Shown here piece after piece: positions 51,768-60,915 of a DNA stretch of 64,000 nucleotides (the first letter of the stretch is position 1; every line of letters starts with the position of its first letter). Source of the DNA: CAIUPE01 sp046091665 (GTDB lineage Bacteria > Pseudomonadota > Alphaproteobacteria > Rhizobiales > Beijerinckiaceae); the NCBI GenBank assembly GCA_046091665.1, contig JBJTCD010000122.1:14216-78215 (forward strand), given 5' to 3'. Under the pieces are notes generated by a model, which was not told the origin of the DNA, did no database searches, and worked only from the letters and a program-made list of their open reading frames with translations. The translations under genes and the position numbers were made by a program.

Positions 51768-52322
51768 ATGCGTATCGTTGCCGGTCGCTTCAAGGGACGA
51801 GTGCTTGTCACACCTTCGGGAATGGCGACGCGACCGACTTCTGATCGTTTGCGCGAAACACTCTTTAATGTGTTGGCGCATGCCTATGATGATCGTGTCA
51901 CGGATGCGCGTGTGCTCGATCTTTTTGCAGGATCTGGAGCGCTTGGATTGGAAGCGCTTTCACGCGGTGCGGTGTTCGCGCAATTTGTTGAAGAGGCGCC
52001 CGCCGCGCGCGGCGCGATCAAAGACAATATTGATGCGCTCGGTGTCGCCGGAATCACGAAAGTCTATCGTCGTGATGCAACGCATCTCGGGCCTTTGCCG
52101 CCTGATGAAGCTTTCTCGCTTGTCTTTTGTGATCCGCCTTATGGCAAAGGCTTGGCGGCGCGTGCGCTTCACAGCGCACTCAAAGGGGGGTGGTTGGCGC
52201 CACGCGCATTGATCATTGTCGAAGAAAAGATCGGCGCGAGCGATGTACTGCCACAAGGGGTCACTCTTCTTGAAACGCGAGATTATGGCGAGACGAATTT
52301 GACCTTCGCAGAGGCGCCATGA
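51768..52322 (+). CDS. rsmD: 16S rRNA (guanine966-N2)-methyltransferase RsmD
   Basis: A 184-residue SAM-dependent methyltransferase starting MRIVAGRFKGRVL. RPTSDRLRETLFNVL precedes the SAM motif VLDLFAGSGALGLEALSRGA, and the catalytic FCDPPYGKGL lies near residue 120. Length matches (about 185). The ATG at 51768 is chosen because it starts the conserved sequence. It forms an operon with the rluB-like gene, so two rRNA-modifying enzymes are made together. Confidence 0.94.
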   Translation: MRIVAGRFKGRVLVTPSGMATRPTSDRLRETLFNVLAHAYDDRVTDARVLDLFAGSGALGLEALSRGAVFAQFVEEAPAARGAIKDNIDALGVAGITKVYRRDATHLGPLPPDEAFSLVFCDPPYGKGLAARALHSALKGGWLAPRALIIVEEKIGASDVLPQGVTLLETRDYGETNLTFAEAP

Positions 52323-52411
52323 CGCAGTTTCTCTTTGAAGGGTCTTATTCGCGATAGTCACAGATAGTGAGGTCCGCCATTCTTCATGGCGTTCAGTTTA
52401 GGGAGAGTCCC

Positions 52412-52834
52412 ATGTCCGATAAAATCGCAATGGCAGACGGTCAGAAACATCTGACTGGCGGGTGTTTATGTGGTCATGTGAAGTTTAAAGTCGCGGGTGA
52501 AATGCGAGAGGTGGTTGCCTGTCATTGCTCACAATGCCGGAAGCAGACTGGTAATTTTTTCACATCCTCAAATGCAAAAAGCGCTGATGTGAGTTTTGTT
52601 GAGACCAAAGGTCTCAAATGGTTCAAGTCTTCAGACCAGGCTGAACGCGGCTTTTGCCAGGATTGTGGTAGCGCACTGTTTTGGCGTCGCTTTGATAGCG
52701 ACACGATTTCAATCACTGCGGGATCGCTTGATGGAAAAACAGGTCTTCGGATATGCGAACATATCTATGTTGCCGATAAGCCCGATTGGTATGAAATCAC
52801 CGATGGCATCAAGCAATATCCGATCTGGCGATGA
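52412..52834 (+). CDS. GFA-domain (glutathione-dependent formaldehyde-activating-like) zinc protein
   Basis: A 140-residue protein with zinc ligands GGCLCGHVKF (Cys18, Cys20), ACHCSQCRKQTG (Cys37, Cys39, Cys42) and FCQDCGSALF, as in the GFA/CENP-V fold. The second half carries ITAGSLDGKTG and a C-terminal YEITDGIKQYP. The family's enzymatic activity is doubtful for most members. AGGGAGAG precedes the ATG at 52412. No formaldehyde-oxidation genes are nearby. Confidence 0.85.
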   Translation: MSDKIAMADGQKHLTGGCLCGHVKFKVAGEMREVVACHCSQCRKQTGNFFTSSNAKSADVSFVETKGLKWFKSSDQAERGFCQDCGSALFWRRFDSDTISITAGSLDGKTGLRICEHIYVADKPDWYEITDGIKQYPIWR

Positions 52835-52881
52835 GCGAATTGCGTAAGCGCTGAAAGTTTATGAGTTTGGAATAGAATATT

Positions 52882-54885
52882 ATGGCGCTTCTTCTCGGCA
52901 TCGATACGGGCGGCACCTATACCGACGCGGTTCTGTTTGACGACAAACAGAGCAAGGTGATCGCCAAAGCGAAGTCTCTGACGACGCGCCATGATCTCGC
53001 CATCGGTATTTCAGGTGCCGTCACGCGCGTGATTGATGCCGCTAAAATTGATGCCGCAACGATTGAGCTTGTTTCTCTCTCGACAACGCTCGCAACCAAC
53101 GCACTTGTTGAAGGTCAGCAACGGCGCATCGGTCTTGTGATGATCGGCTTCTCCGAAACCGATATTCAACGCCAAGGTCTTGCCTCGGCACTTGGCAATG
53201 ATCCGATGGTGCGCATTGCGGGTGGGCATAATGTGACGGGCGATGAAGCCGCATCGCTTGATCTCACGGCGCTTGATGCATGGCTTGATGGGGCAGGCAA
53301 AACTGTCAACGGTTACGCCGTTGCCGGATATTTTTCGACGCGCAATCCGGAGCATGAAATCCGCGTGCGCGATCATATTCGTGCGCTCACGCATTTGCCC
53401 GTCACCTGCAGCCATGAACTCACAAGCCAGCTCGACGGCCCGCGCCGCGCGCTCACCTGTGTTTTGAATGCGCGCCTCATTCCGTTGATTGACGGTTTGA
53501 TCGGCGCGACAGCGCGTTTTCTTGACGAACGAAATATTAAAGCTCCCGTCATGGTCGTGCGCGGGGATGGCGTCTTGATTGCAGCAGATGTCGCGCGTGA
53601 ACGGCCAATTGAAACCATTCTCTCAGGCCCCGCCGCAACGCTTGTTGGCGCAGCGTTTTTAACAGGGTCGCAAGACGCGCTCGTCTCGGATATTGGCGGC
53701 ACGACAACCGATATCGCGGTGATGAAGAATGGTGCACCGCGGCTTGATCCGCTCGGCGCACGTGTCGGCCCCTATCAGACCATGGTGCAGGCTGTGGCCA
53801 TGCGCACAATCGGTTTGGGTGGTGACAGTGAAGTGCGCTTGCATGAAGAAGGCATGCGCGTGACGCTTGAGCTTGGCCCGCGCCGCGCGATGCCGGTGAG
53901 CCTTCTCGCTGTCGAGCATCGCGATATGGTGCATGCCGCGCTTGAAAAGCAGATGCGCGCCGAAGTCGCGCGTCCGTCTGATGCGCGCTTCGTCGTGCCG
54001 ATGCCGGTCTCTGATGCTGCGCGTGCGGGCCTCTCGCCCGCCGAAGCATCTCTGCTCGATAAAATTGATAACAAACCAAAAGCAGTTGAAGATGTCGCGG
54101 AAACACGAACGGAAACTGGAGCGCTCAATCGCCTCGTCATCAACGGGCTTGTACTGATCTCGTCACTTACGCCTTCAGACGCCGCGCATGTGCTTGGCCT
54201 TCATTCCGGCTGGGATGTCGATGCCGCGCGCCAAGCGGCAACGCTTATGGCGCGCCGTCGTGGTGCAAAAGGCGAGGTCTTGTTCGAGACACCGGAAGCA
54301 GTGGCCGAAGCCATCATTGCGCGCCTTGTTCGCCGCTCCGGCGAAGCGCTGATGGATGTCGCCTTGCATGAAGATGGTTTCACGCTCGATCATCCGAGCC
54401 GCCATCCGTTGATGATTGCCGCGTTAGAGAAAAAGACGGGCGTCTCCTCGATCCGTTTCGATTTCAATTTGCCGATTGTCGGCGTCGGCGCGTCCGCTCC
54501 GACCTACTATCCGATGGTCGGCGATCTCCTCGAATCCGAAGTCGTCCTGCCCGAACATTCCGATGTCGCCAATGCGCTCGGCGCAGTGGTCGGCCATGTG
54601 CGCATCACGGGCGAAAGCGTGATCCTGTCACCCGGCCCCGGACGCTTCCGCGTGCATGGGCCGGTCGAGAAGCATGATTTTACCGATCTTGAAGCCGCCG
54701 CCGAAGCAGCCATCACTGGCCTCAAAGCCGATCTCGCCAAACGGGCCGAGGCCGCAGGTGCCGACGCCATCGACATCGCGGTTGACCGGAAAGATATTTC
54801 CGCTTTCACTGACGGGCAGGAAATCTTCGTCGAAAGCCGCATTATTGCGGTCGCGACGGGCCGCCCGCGCCTCGCTTATTCCTGA
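52882..54885 (+). CDS. Hydantoinase A/oxoprolinase-family ATPase-fold protein, stand-alone
   Basis: 667 residues of the HyuA fold. The N-terminal nucleotide-binding segment is LLGIDTGGTYTDAVLFD, a phosphate-2-like loop follows in VSDIGGTTTDIAVMKNG (near residue 275), and LSTTLATNALVEG lies near residue 70. Family enzymes use ATP to open cyclic amides (5-oxoproline, N-methylhydantoin) or carboxylate ketones, normally with a HyuB partner. No HyuB is adjacent here, so activity and substrate are open. The methylmalonyl-CoA mutase genes begin 88 bases downstream. Confidence 0.82.
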   Translation: MALLLGIDTGGTYTDAVLFDDKQSKVIAKAKSLTTRHDLAIGISGAVTRVIDAAKIDAATIELVSLSTTLATNALVEGQQRRIGLVMIGFSETDIQRQGLASALGNDPMVRIAGGHNVTGDEAASLDLTALDAWLDGAGKTVNGYAVAGYFSTRNPEHEIRVRDHIRALTHLPVTCSHELTSQLDGPRRALTCVLNARLIPLIDGLIGATARFLDERNIKAPVMVVRGDGVLIAADVARERPIETILSGPAATLVGAAFLTGSQDALVSDIGGTTTDIAVMKNGAPRLDPLGARVGPYQTMVQAVAMRTIGLGGDSEVRLHEEGMRVTLELGPRRAMPVSLLAVEHRDMVHAALEKQMRAEVARPSDARFVVPMPVSDAARAGLSPAEASLLDKIDNKPKAVEDVAETRTETGALNRLVINGLVLISSLTPSDAAHVLGLHSGWDVDAARQAATLMARRRGAKGEVLFETPEAVAEAIIARLVRRSGEALMDVALHEDGFTLDHPSRHPLMIAALEKKTGVSSIRFDFNLPIVGVGASAPTYYPMVGDLLESEVVLPEHSDVANALGAVVGHVRITGESVILSPGPGRFRVHGPVEKHDFTDLEAAAEAAITGLKADLAKRAEAAGADAIDIAVDRKDISAFTDGQEIFVESRIIAVATGRPRLAYS

Positions 54886-54973
54886 AAATTCCTTTGGATC
54901 AATCCGCCAAAGGGCCAAGTGGCGGCTCTAGGGTAAAATATGGCAAAGTCCCGCTCAGTTAAGGGGACTATTC

Positions 54974-56425
54974 ATGGCGTTGCATCTAGACGATCCGGCG
55001 GTGACCGATCTCGCCCGTTGGCGGAAACTCGCGGAAGCCGTGCTGAAAGGCGCGGATTTCGACGAGACCCTCACCTCGAAAACCGCAGACGGCATTCGTA
55101 TTGAGCCACTCTACGCGATAGCCGAAGGCCGTGCCCCAGTTGCGGGACGTCCGGCAGGCGCGCCGTGGACGATCATTCAACGCATTGATGATGCCGATGC
55201 GACGCGCGCGAACAAGCAAGCGCTGACCGATTTAGAGAATGGCGCAAACGGGCTGACGCTTGTTTTCAAAGACTCGCTTGGCGCGCAGGGTTTCGGCATC
55301 GATGCAAAAGCCGAACTCGTCGCCGACCTTCTGAAAGGCGTTTATCTCGATGCCGGAATCGACATCGCGCTTGATTGCGGTCCGCGCGGGCGTAACGACG
55401 CGCATGCTTTTGCCGATGCCTGCAAGGCGCTCGGCTTTCCGGCGAACATTGTGCGTGTGCGCTTCGGATTGAATCCGATTGGTACGGGCGCGCGCATCGG
55501 CGCATTGCATGGTGATGGCGCGCAAGTTGCCAAAAATGTTTCTGCCGCCGTGAATGATTTGATCGGCCAGGGATTCAAAGGTCCGTTCGTCGCAGCAGAT
55601 GGCCGCGTCGTACACGCGGCAGGCGGATCAGAAGCACAGGAGCTTGGCTTCGTGCTCGCCTCGGCACTGTTCTATCTTCGTGGGCTTGAAGCCTCCGGCA
55701 TTGCGGTTGATGACGCGCGCGCGATGATCGAGTTTCGTCTTGCAAGCGATAGCGATCAATTCCTATCGATTGCCAAGCATCGCGCTCTGCGCAAACTCTG
55801 GGCAAGCATCGAGACGCAATGTGACCTCACGCCGAAGCCGATTTTCATCACATCTGAAACGGCATCCCGCATGCTCACGACGCGTGATGCATGGGTGAAC
55901 CTTCTGCGTAACGGCATGGGCTGTTTCGCGGCTGCAATCGGCGGCGCGAATGCGATTTCTGTTTTACCTTTCACTAACGCACTTGGATTGGCCGATGGGT
56001 TCGCGCGGCGCTTGGCACGCAATACACAATTGGTGCTCGCGCAAGAATCTCATCTTTCAAGCGTTGCGGATCCCGTCGCAGGCGCAGGGGGTTACGAAGC
56101 CTTAACTGATGCTCTTGTTGAAAAGGCATGGTCAGAATTTCAATCGATTGAGCAAGATGGCGGCGTTGTTGGAGCTTTACAAAAAGGCTCCATTCAAGCG
56201 CGCGTGAAATCTGTTGCAGCAGAACGTCACGCAGCGATTGAAAATAAAAAAGCAGCAATCCTCGGCGTCACTCTATTCCCTGATGCAAATGAAAAGCAAA
56301 TTACCGTTCTTGCGCCTATGTTTCCGCAATCGCCGCTACAAAACACACAGTTTGAGCCGTTGACTGCATCGCGTATAGCCGAGCTGTTTGAAGAAAAAAT
56401 GCCAAAGCCGGGAGCCGCATCATGA
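54974..56425 (+). CDS. mutA: Methylmalonyl-CoA mutase small (beta) subunit
   Basis: A 483-residue homologue of the catalytic barrel. It keeps WTIIQRIDDADATRAN, EFRLASDSDQFLSIAKHRALRKLW (here IEFRLAS...) and ETASRMLTTRDAWVNLLRNGMGCFAAAIGGANAISVLPF, but it has lost the full B12-binding C-terminal domain seen in the large subunit. It is the non-catalytic partner of MutB. AAGGGG lies upstream of the ATG at 54974. Its stop overlaps the mutB ATG by 4 bases, so subunits are made in equal amounts. Confidence 0.9.
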   Translation: MALHLDDPAVTDLARWRKLAEAVLKGADFDETLTSKTADGIRIEPLYAIAEGRAPVAGRPAGAPWTIIQRIDDADATRANKQALTDLENGANGLTLVFKDSLGAQGFGIDAKAELVADLLKGVYLDAGIDIALDCGPRGRNDAHAFADACKALGFPANIVRVRFGLNPIGTGARIGALHGDGAQVAKNVSAAVNDLIGQGFKGPFVAADGRVVHAAGGSEAQELGFVLASALFYLRGLEASGIAVDDARAMIEFRLASDSDQFLSIAKHRALRKLWASIETQCDLTPKPIFITSETASRMLTTRDAWVNLLRNGMGCFAAAIGGANAISVLPFTNALGLADGFARRLARNTQLVLAQESHLSSVADPVAGAGGYEALTDALVEKAWSEFQSIEQDGGVVGALQKGSIQARVKSVAAERHAAIENKKAAILGVTLFPDANEKQITVLAPMFPQSPLQNTQFEPLTASRIAELFEEKMPKPGAAS

Positions 56426-58575
56426 CCCGTATCCCTGATTTCTCGAATGCATCATTCGTCGCGGCAAATGTTCCATTACAAAGCGGAAGCGCATCCGACT
56501 GGATGACGCCCGAAGGCATTGCGGTGAAACCCGTTTACACGGAAGCGGATCGCAAAGGCTTGAGCTTCGTCGATTCCGTTCCGGGCGCGCAGCCTTATCT
56601 GCGTGGTCCCTACCCCACCATGTATGTCAATCAACCGTGGACGATTCGCCAATATGCGGGCTTCTCGACGGCTGAAGATTCAAACGCCTTCTATCGCCGC
56701 AATCTTGCTGCGGGACAGAAGGGGCTCTCAGTCGCCTTCGATCTCGCAACGCATCGCGGCTATGATTCCGATCATCCGCGCGTCAAAGGCGATGTCGGCA
56801 TGGCCGGTGTTGCAATCGATTCCATCTATGACATGCGCACGCTGTTCTCCGGCATTCCGCTCGATGAGATGAGCGTGTCGATGACGATGAATGGGGCGGT
56901 TCTGCCGGTGCTCGCGCTTTATATTGTCGCTGCCGAAGAACAGGGCGTGGCGCAAGAAAAGCTCTCGGGCACAATCCAGAACGATATCCTCAAAGAATTC
57001 ATGGTGCGGAATACGTATATTTATCCGCCCGCGCCTTCCATGCGCATCATCTCCGATATCTTCTCCTATACGTCGACGCATATGCCGAAATTCAATTCGA
57101 TTTCGATTTCCGGCTATCACATGCAAGAAGCAGGCGCGACGCAGGATCTCGAACTTGCTTACACGCTTGCTGATGGTGTCGATTATATCCGCGCCGGTAT
57201 TGCTGCAGGATTAGACATCGATACGTTTGCGCCGCGTCTCTCGTTCTTCTGGGCCATCGGCATGAATTTCTTCATGGAAGTCGCAAAGCTTCGCGCTGCA
57301 CGCCTTCTCTGGACAAAGCTTGTGAAGCAGTTCAAGCCTAAGAGCGAGAAGAGCCTGCCTCTGCGCACGCACAGCCAGACATCAGGCTGGTCGCTCACGG
57401 CACAGGATGTCTTCAACAATGTCATCCGCACCGAGATTGAAGCGATGGCCGCAACGCAAGGCCATACGCAATCGCTTCACACCAATTCGCTCGACGAAGC
57501 CTTGGCATTGCCTACGGATTTCTCGGCGCGTATTGCCCGCAACACGCAGCTTTTCCTGCAAAAGGAAAGCGGCAACACACGCATCATCGATCCGTGGGGC
57601 GGCTCGCATTATGTCGAGCGCCTGACAGCGGAACTCGCTGAAAAAGCGTGGGCGCATATCGAGGAAGTCGAAGCGCTTGGCGGGATGGCGAAAGCCATTG
57701 ATGCCGGCATTCCAAAGCGCCGCATTGAAGAAGCGGCTGCGCGTACGCAAGCGCGGATCGACTCCGGCACGCAAGCCGTCATCGGCGTCAACATCTATCG
57801 TCCTGAAAATGAGCAGCAGATCGATGTGTTGAAGGTCGATAATTCCGCCGTGCTCGCGCAACAAATTGAAAAGCTGAAACGCCTTCGCGCCGAACGCAAT
57901 GAAGCCGATACGCAAGCCGCATTGAACGCGCTGGAAGAAGGCGCGCGCGGCAACGCCAATTTGCTTGATCTTGCCATCAAAGCCGGACGTGCAAAAGCAA
58001 CAGTCGGTGAAATTTCCATGGCACTCGAGAAAGCCTTTGGTCGCCACAAGGCTGTCGCCGATGTTGTGACAGGCGTCTATCGCAAAGAGATCGGCGCGCT
58101 GAACGAAGCCTTCGGCCGTGCGCGTGACATGGTCGCGTCCTTCAAGGAAAATGACGGTCGCCTGCCACGCATTCTCGTTGCGAAAATGGGGCAGGATGGA
58201 CATGATCGCGGCCAGAAAGTGATTGCTTCCGCCTTCTCTGATTTGGGTTTTGATGTCGATGTCGGCGATCTTTTCTCGACGCCGGAAGAAGCGGCCAAAG
58301 AAGCAATTGCGAAAAATGTTCATGTCGTCGGTGTGTCAACGCTTGCGGCAGGTCACCTGACTCTCGTCCCCGCGCTGAAGGCCGCGTTGGATCAAGCAGG
58401 CCGGTCCGACATCATGATCGTTGTTGGTGGCGTGATTCCCGAACAGGATTTTGAGGCACTGACAAAGGCCGGCGCTGATGCGATCTTCCCTCCAGGTACT
58501 GTTGTGTCGGAAGCAGCAATGAATGTGCTTGATCGTTTGAATGAACGTCGTGGCTATCGGCAAACGCGCGTGTAA
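56422..58575 (+). CDS. mutB: Methylmalonyl-CoA mutase large (alpha) subunit
   Basis: A 717-residue adenosylcobalamin enzyme that interconverts methylmalonyl-CoA and succinyl-CoA, linking propionyl-CoA breakdown (or polyhydroxybutyrate/ethylmalonyl-CoA pathways) to the TCA cycle. The substrate barrel has YPTMYVNQPWTIRQYAGFSTAEDSNAFYRRNLAAGQKGLSVAFDLATHRGYDSDHP in pieces, and SISGYHMQEAGA. The B12 domain has the axial-ligand motif GQDGHDRG with His594. It pairs with the mutA product. The chaperone gene meaB, often adjacent, is not seen here. Confidence 0.96.
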   Translation: MTRIPDFSNASFVAANVPLQSGSASDWMTPEGIAVKPVYTEADRKGLSFVDSVPGAQPYLRGPYPTMYVNQPWTIRQYAGFSTAEDSNAFYRRNLAAGQKGLSVAFDLATHRGYDSDHPRVKGDVGMAGVAIDSIYDMRTLFSGIPLDEMSVSMTMNGAVLPVLALYIVAAEEQGVAQEKLSGTIQNDILKEFMVRNTYIYPPAPSMRIISDIFSYTSTHMPKFNSISISGYHMQEAGATQDLELAYTLADGVDYIRAGIAAGLDIDTFAPRLSFFWAIGMNFFMEVAKLRAARLLWTKLVKQFKPKSEKSLPLRTHSQTSGWSLTAQDVFNNVIRTEIEAMAATQGHTQSLHTNSLDEALALPTDFSARIARNTQLFLQKESGNTRIIDPWGGSHYVERLTAELAEKAWAHIEEVEALGGMAKAIDAGIPKRRIEEAAARTQARIDSGTQAVIGVNIYRPENEQQIDVLKVDNSAVLAQQIEKLKRLRAERNEADTQAALNALEEGARGNANLLDLAIKAGRAKATVGEISMALEKAFGRHKAVADVVTGVYRKEIGALNEAFGRARDMVASFKENDGRLPRILVAKMGQDGHDRGQKVIASAFSDLGFDVDVGDLFSTPEEAAKEAIAKNVHVVGVSTLAAGHLTLVPALKAALDQAGRSDIMIVVGGVIPEQDFEALTKAGADAIFPPGTVVSEAAMNVLDRLNERRGYRQTRV

Positions 58576-58580
58576 TAAAA

Positions 58581-59681
58581 TTATTGTGTTTCGAGGCTGT
58601 GCGCTTCGAACGCTTGCGCTTGGCGCGCATCATCTGGCGGCATTGCGAGCTGCGCCCCGATTGCACGAATGGCCGCCGGCGCTGCCGCGAATGTGCCATG
58701 GCGGAAAAAATCGCCCGTATCGGTATTTGAAAGATCGTAAACGCGCACGCCAAGTTTTGCGATTTCGTCGCGTTGCGCTTTGTCATTGAGATCAAGTGCA
58801 CCCACACGTTGACGATCGCCCGCCAAGACACTCGAAATATTGAGTGCCTTATCATCCGCAGCCGCAAAAATTGAAACGCGCGCAAAAGCGCCCACGCGCG
58901 CATATTGTTGCTTGAAGACAGCAAGATCGATATCCGGCGCGGCCAGCATCACTTCACCGAGACGACCGGAGAGATCGCCTCGTCCGCCGATGGCCGATTC
59001 ACGCAACGCTTCCATTGTCAACCACGTACCCATGGAATGCGCCAAAATGTGAATGCGTCCAACACCGGGCATTGTACCAAGTTCCGAGAGCACCGTTGTC
59101 AAATCATCACGCGACGCTGTGGCATTGTCCTTATCAGCACCATAGGCAAAAGTTCGATTTTGCGAGGGCCATGTGAAAAGAACCGGTACTCCTGTAAATC
59201 CAGAATCTGTTGCAATCTGCGCGAGGCGGAAACGCGCTTCATCGTAGCCGGTATTGAAGCCATGAACGTAAACAAGAATGTCACGCGCCGTGCCGACGCG
59301 ACCAGAAATTTGAGCTGAAATTTCGGCACGAAACCGATCATGATCAAGCACGCGCTGACTTAAAAAAGTAAAATGAGAGTTGCGACTTTCCGAACCAAAT
59401 GTGGGCCGTTCAATTTGTCCCGTCTTATGATTTTTCGGAATATTGATGAGATTCATCAAATAATTTGTCGTTGATGAAAGCTCAGCGGTCACCGAGCCGT
59501 CGCCATTCATTTTGCGCGATGTGGCGATAAAAATCGGCATCACATCGCCGGTCTTCGTTTCTGCCGTATCGGCGAACCGCGTCCCAGAAAATCCGCTCAC
59601 ACATCCGCTAAGCATCATGAGTGTAACGCCGATGATACTGAACTTCGTAAGATGTGAGGGCTGAGGGCGCATCATGTTCAT
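58581..59681 (-). CDS. Lipoprotein alpha/beta hydrolase (DUF900 family)
   Basis: A 366-residue protein. An N-terminal signal peptide with lipobox LSGC (TLMMLSGCVSGFSG) marks a lipoprotein. The hydrolase core has VYVHGFNTGYDEARFRLAQ (oxyanion region), nucleophile serine in ILAHSMGTWLTMEAL, and the DUF900 LTWPS-like LFTWPSQNR. Members are esterase-like with unknown substrates; the protein probably sits in the periplasm on a membrane. Ribosome binding site is not clear, and nearby ATGs at 59675 and 59672 are alternatives. It is convergent with mutB. Confidence 0.85.
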   Translation of the reverse strand: MNMMRPQPSHLTKFSIIGVTLMMLSGCVSGFSGTRFADTAETKTGDVMPIFIATSRKMNGDGSVTAELSSTTNYLMNLINIPKNHKTGQIERPTFGSESRNSHFTFLSQRVLDHDRFRAEISAQISGRVGTARDILVYVHGFNTGYDEARFRLAQIATDSGFTGVPVLFTWPSQNRTFAYGADKDNATASRDDLTTVLSELGTMPGVGRIHILAHSMGTWLTMEALRESAIGGRGDLSGRLGEVMLAAPDIDLAVFKQQYARVGAFARVSIFAAADDKALNISSVLAGDRQRVGALDLNDKAQRDEIAKLGVRVYDLSNTDTGDFFRHGTFAAAPAAIRAIGAQLAMPPDDARQAQAFEAHSLETQ

Positions 59682-59754
59682 TCGGTTGATGGGTGAATTT
59701 GGCGAGCGTGCGCCTCTTTCAGGGGTGAATGAGGCGAGATTAGGACCACTTCCT

Positions 59755-60768
59755 TTAAGCGCCTGTCAAAAGGCTTGTTGGTTTGACGGAGCCGACCGCC
59801 ATGCCGTTCCAATTGGTTAAGGTCGGCCACGCTTTCGCATTAAATGCGCGCCGCTCTTCTTCGCTCATTCTGAGAAAGCGATGAACAATGCCCGCGAGCA
59901 TAGCTTGTGAGGCGCGTGTTTCGCCATCATCCGCTTTAAGCGCGATGCCTAAACCCTGCTCAGGCAAAGCCGCACAATAAACGCCTTCTGCACCGGTTTT
60001 CATGAATAGACGCGCACCAAAAATTTCCATCGCCACAGTATCAAGCCGCCCAGTGCCCGCCACCATGAAGGGATGGGCCGCTGCCGCTCGCCGAAGCCGT
60101 GCCGCAGCTTTCGCACGTTCAGGCGCAAGGCCCGTGCCCGTGCCAAGCTTTGCAAAACCATGAGCGAGATTTTTCAAAGGCATGGCATAGGTTGGTATCG
60201 AGCAACCATCGGTGCCCGTCCATTCTTCTCGAACGCGAAAGCCGGTGATCTCTTCGCCGGCGGCACGAATCTCTTTTTGAACGCGATGTTCAGGTTTGAT
60301 GTAACCCTTCGGATCCTCGTCGAGACCGCAAGCGAGGCAAATGAATCCTGAATGTTTGCCAGAGCAGTTATTATGAAGTGCAGAGGGATTTTGGCCGCTC
60401 GCTGCCAAAGCCCGTTCAGCGATCTTATCAGAGGGCCAATGCGCCCCACATTCGAGACATGTCTGATCCCGCCCCGCTTTATTGAGGATTCGTAAGGCGG
60501 TTTCCGCGTGCCTTTGTTCGCCGGAATGGGATGAAATGGCGAGTGCCAATTCCTCATCCGTGAGGCCGAAACGGTCTGCGATGCCTGATTCGACCAAAGG
60601 CAGCGCTTGGAAGGCCTTTACCGCCGAGCGAGGAAAAACTGGCGTTTCAATATCCCCGAGTTCGAGGACGGTCTTGCCATCGGCATCAATTACGGCAACA
60701 GACCCCCGATGTTGGGATTCAACCGCTTGGCCACGATAGACTTCAACAAGAACAGGATGGGTGCTCAC
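59755..60768 (-). CDS. L-asparaginase, Rhizobium etli type (class 3)
   Basis: A 337-residue protein of the asparaginase family first known from Rhizobium etli. It starts STHPVLVEVYRGQAVESQHRG. The Ser-x-x-Lys catalytic pair appears in RSAVKAFQALP. Then come AISSHSGEQRH, CLECGAHWPSDK with metal-binding-type cysteine, LHNNCSGKHSGF and TGTDGCSIPTYAMPL. It would hydrolyse asparagine to aspartate and ammonia in the cytoplasm. I chose the GTG at 60768, since GGAG lies 8 bases before it; the ATG at 60828 has no such site. Confidence 0.88.
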   Translation of the reverse strand: MSTHPVLVEVYRGQAVESQHRGSVAVIDADGKTVLELGDIETPVFPRSAVKAFQALPLVESGIADRFGLTDEELALAISSHSGEQRHAETALRILNKAGRDQTCLECGAHWPSDKIAERALAASGQNPSALHNNCSGKHSGFICLACGLDEDPKGYIKPEHRVQKEIRAAGEEITGFRVREEWTGTDGCSIPTYAMPLKNLAHGFAKLGTGTGLAPERAKAAARLRRAAAAHPFMVAGTGRLDTVAMEIFGARLFMKTGAEGVYCAALPEQGLGIALKADDGETRASQAMLAGIVHRFLRMSEEERRAFNAKAWPTLTNWNGMAVGSVKPTSLLTGA

Positions 60769-60915
60769 AACACATGCTCCACAAGACGAGATGAAGGTGG
60801 CAGTCGCATATCGCCGCTTGCGAGACAAGGGAGCAGACTTTTCTCTGGCCTTAGGCTAGAGCGGTGTCATTGAAAGGGGCCCCGAGCGGGTCAAGATACG
60901 GCGGAGAACAGGTTC

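Noticed and set aside
57382..58323. A 313-codon open frame antisense to mutB
   Set aside because: Long antisense frames arise from codon bias in conserved genes; the mutB reading is fully supported by its motifs and this one shows none.
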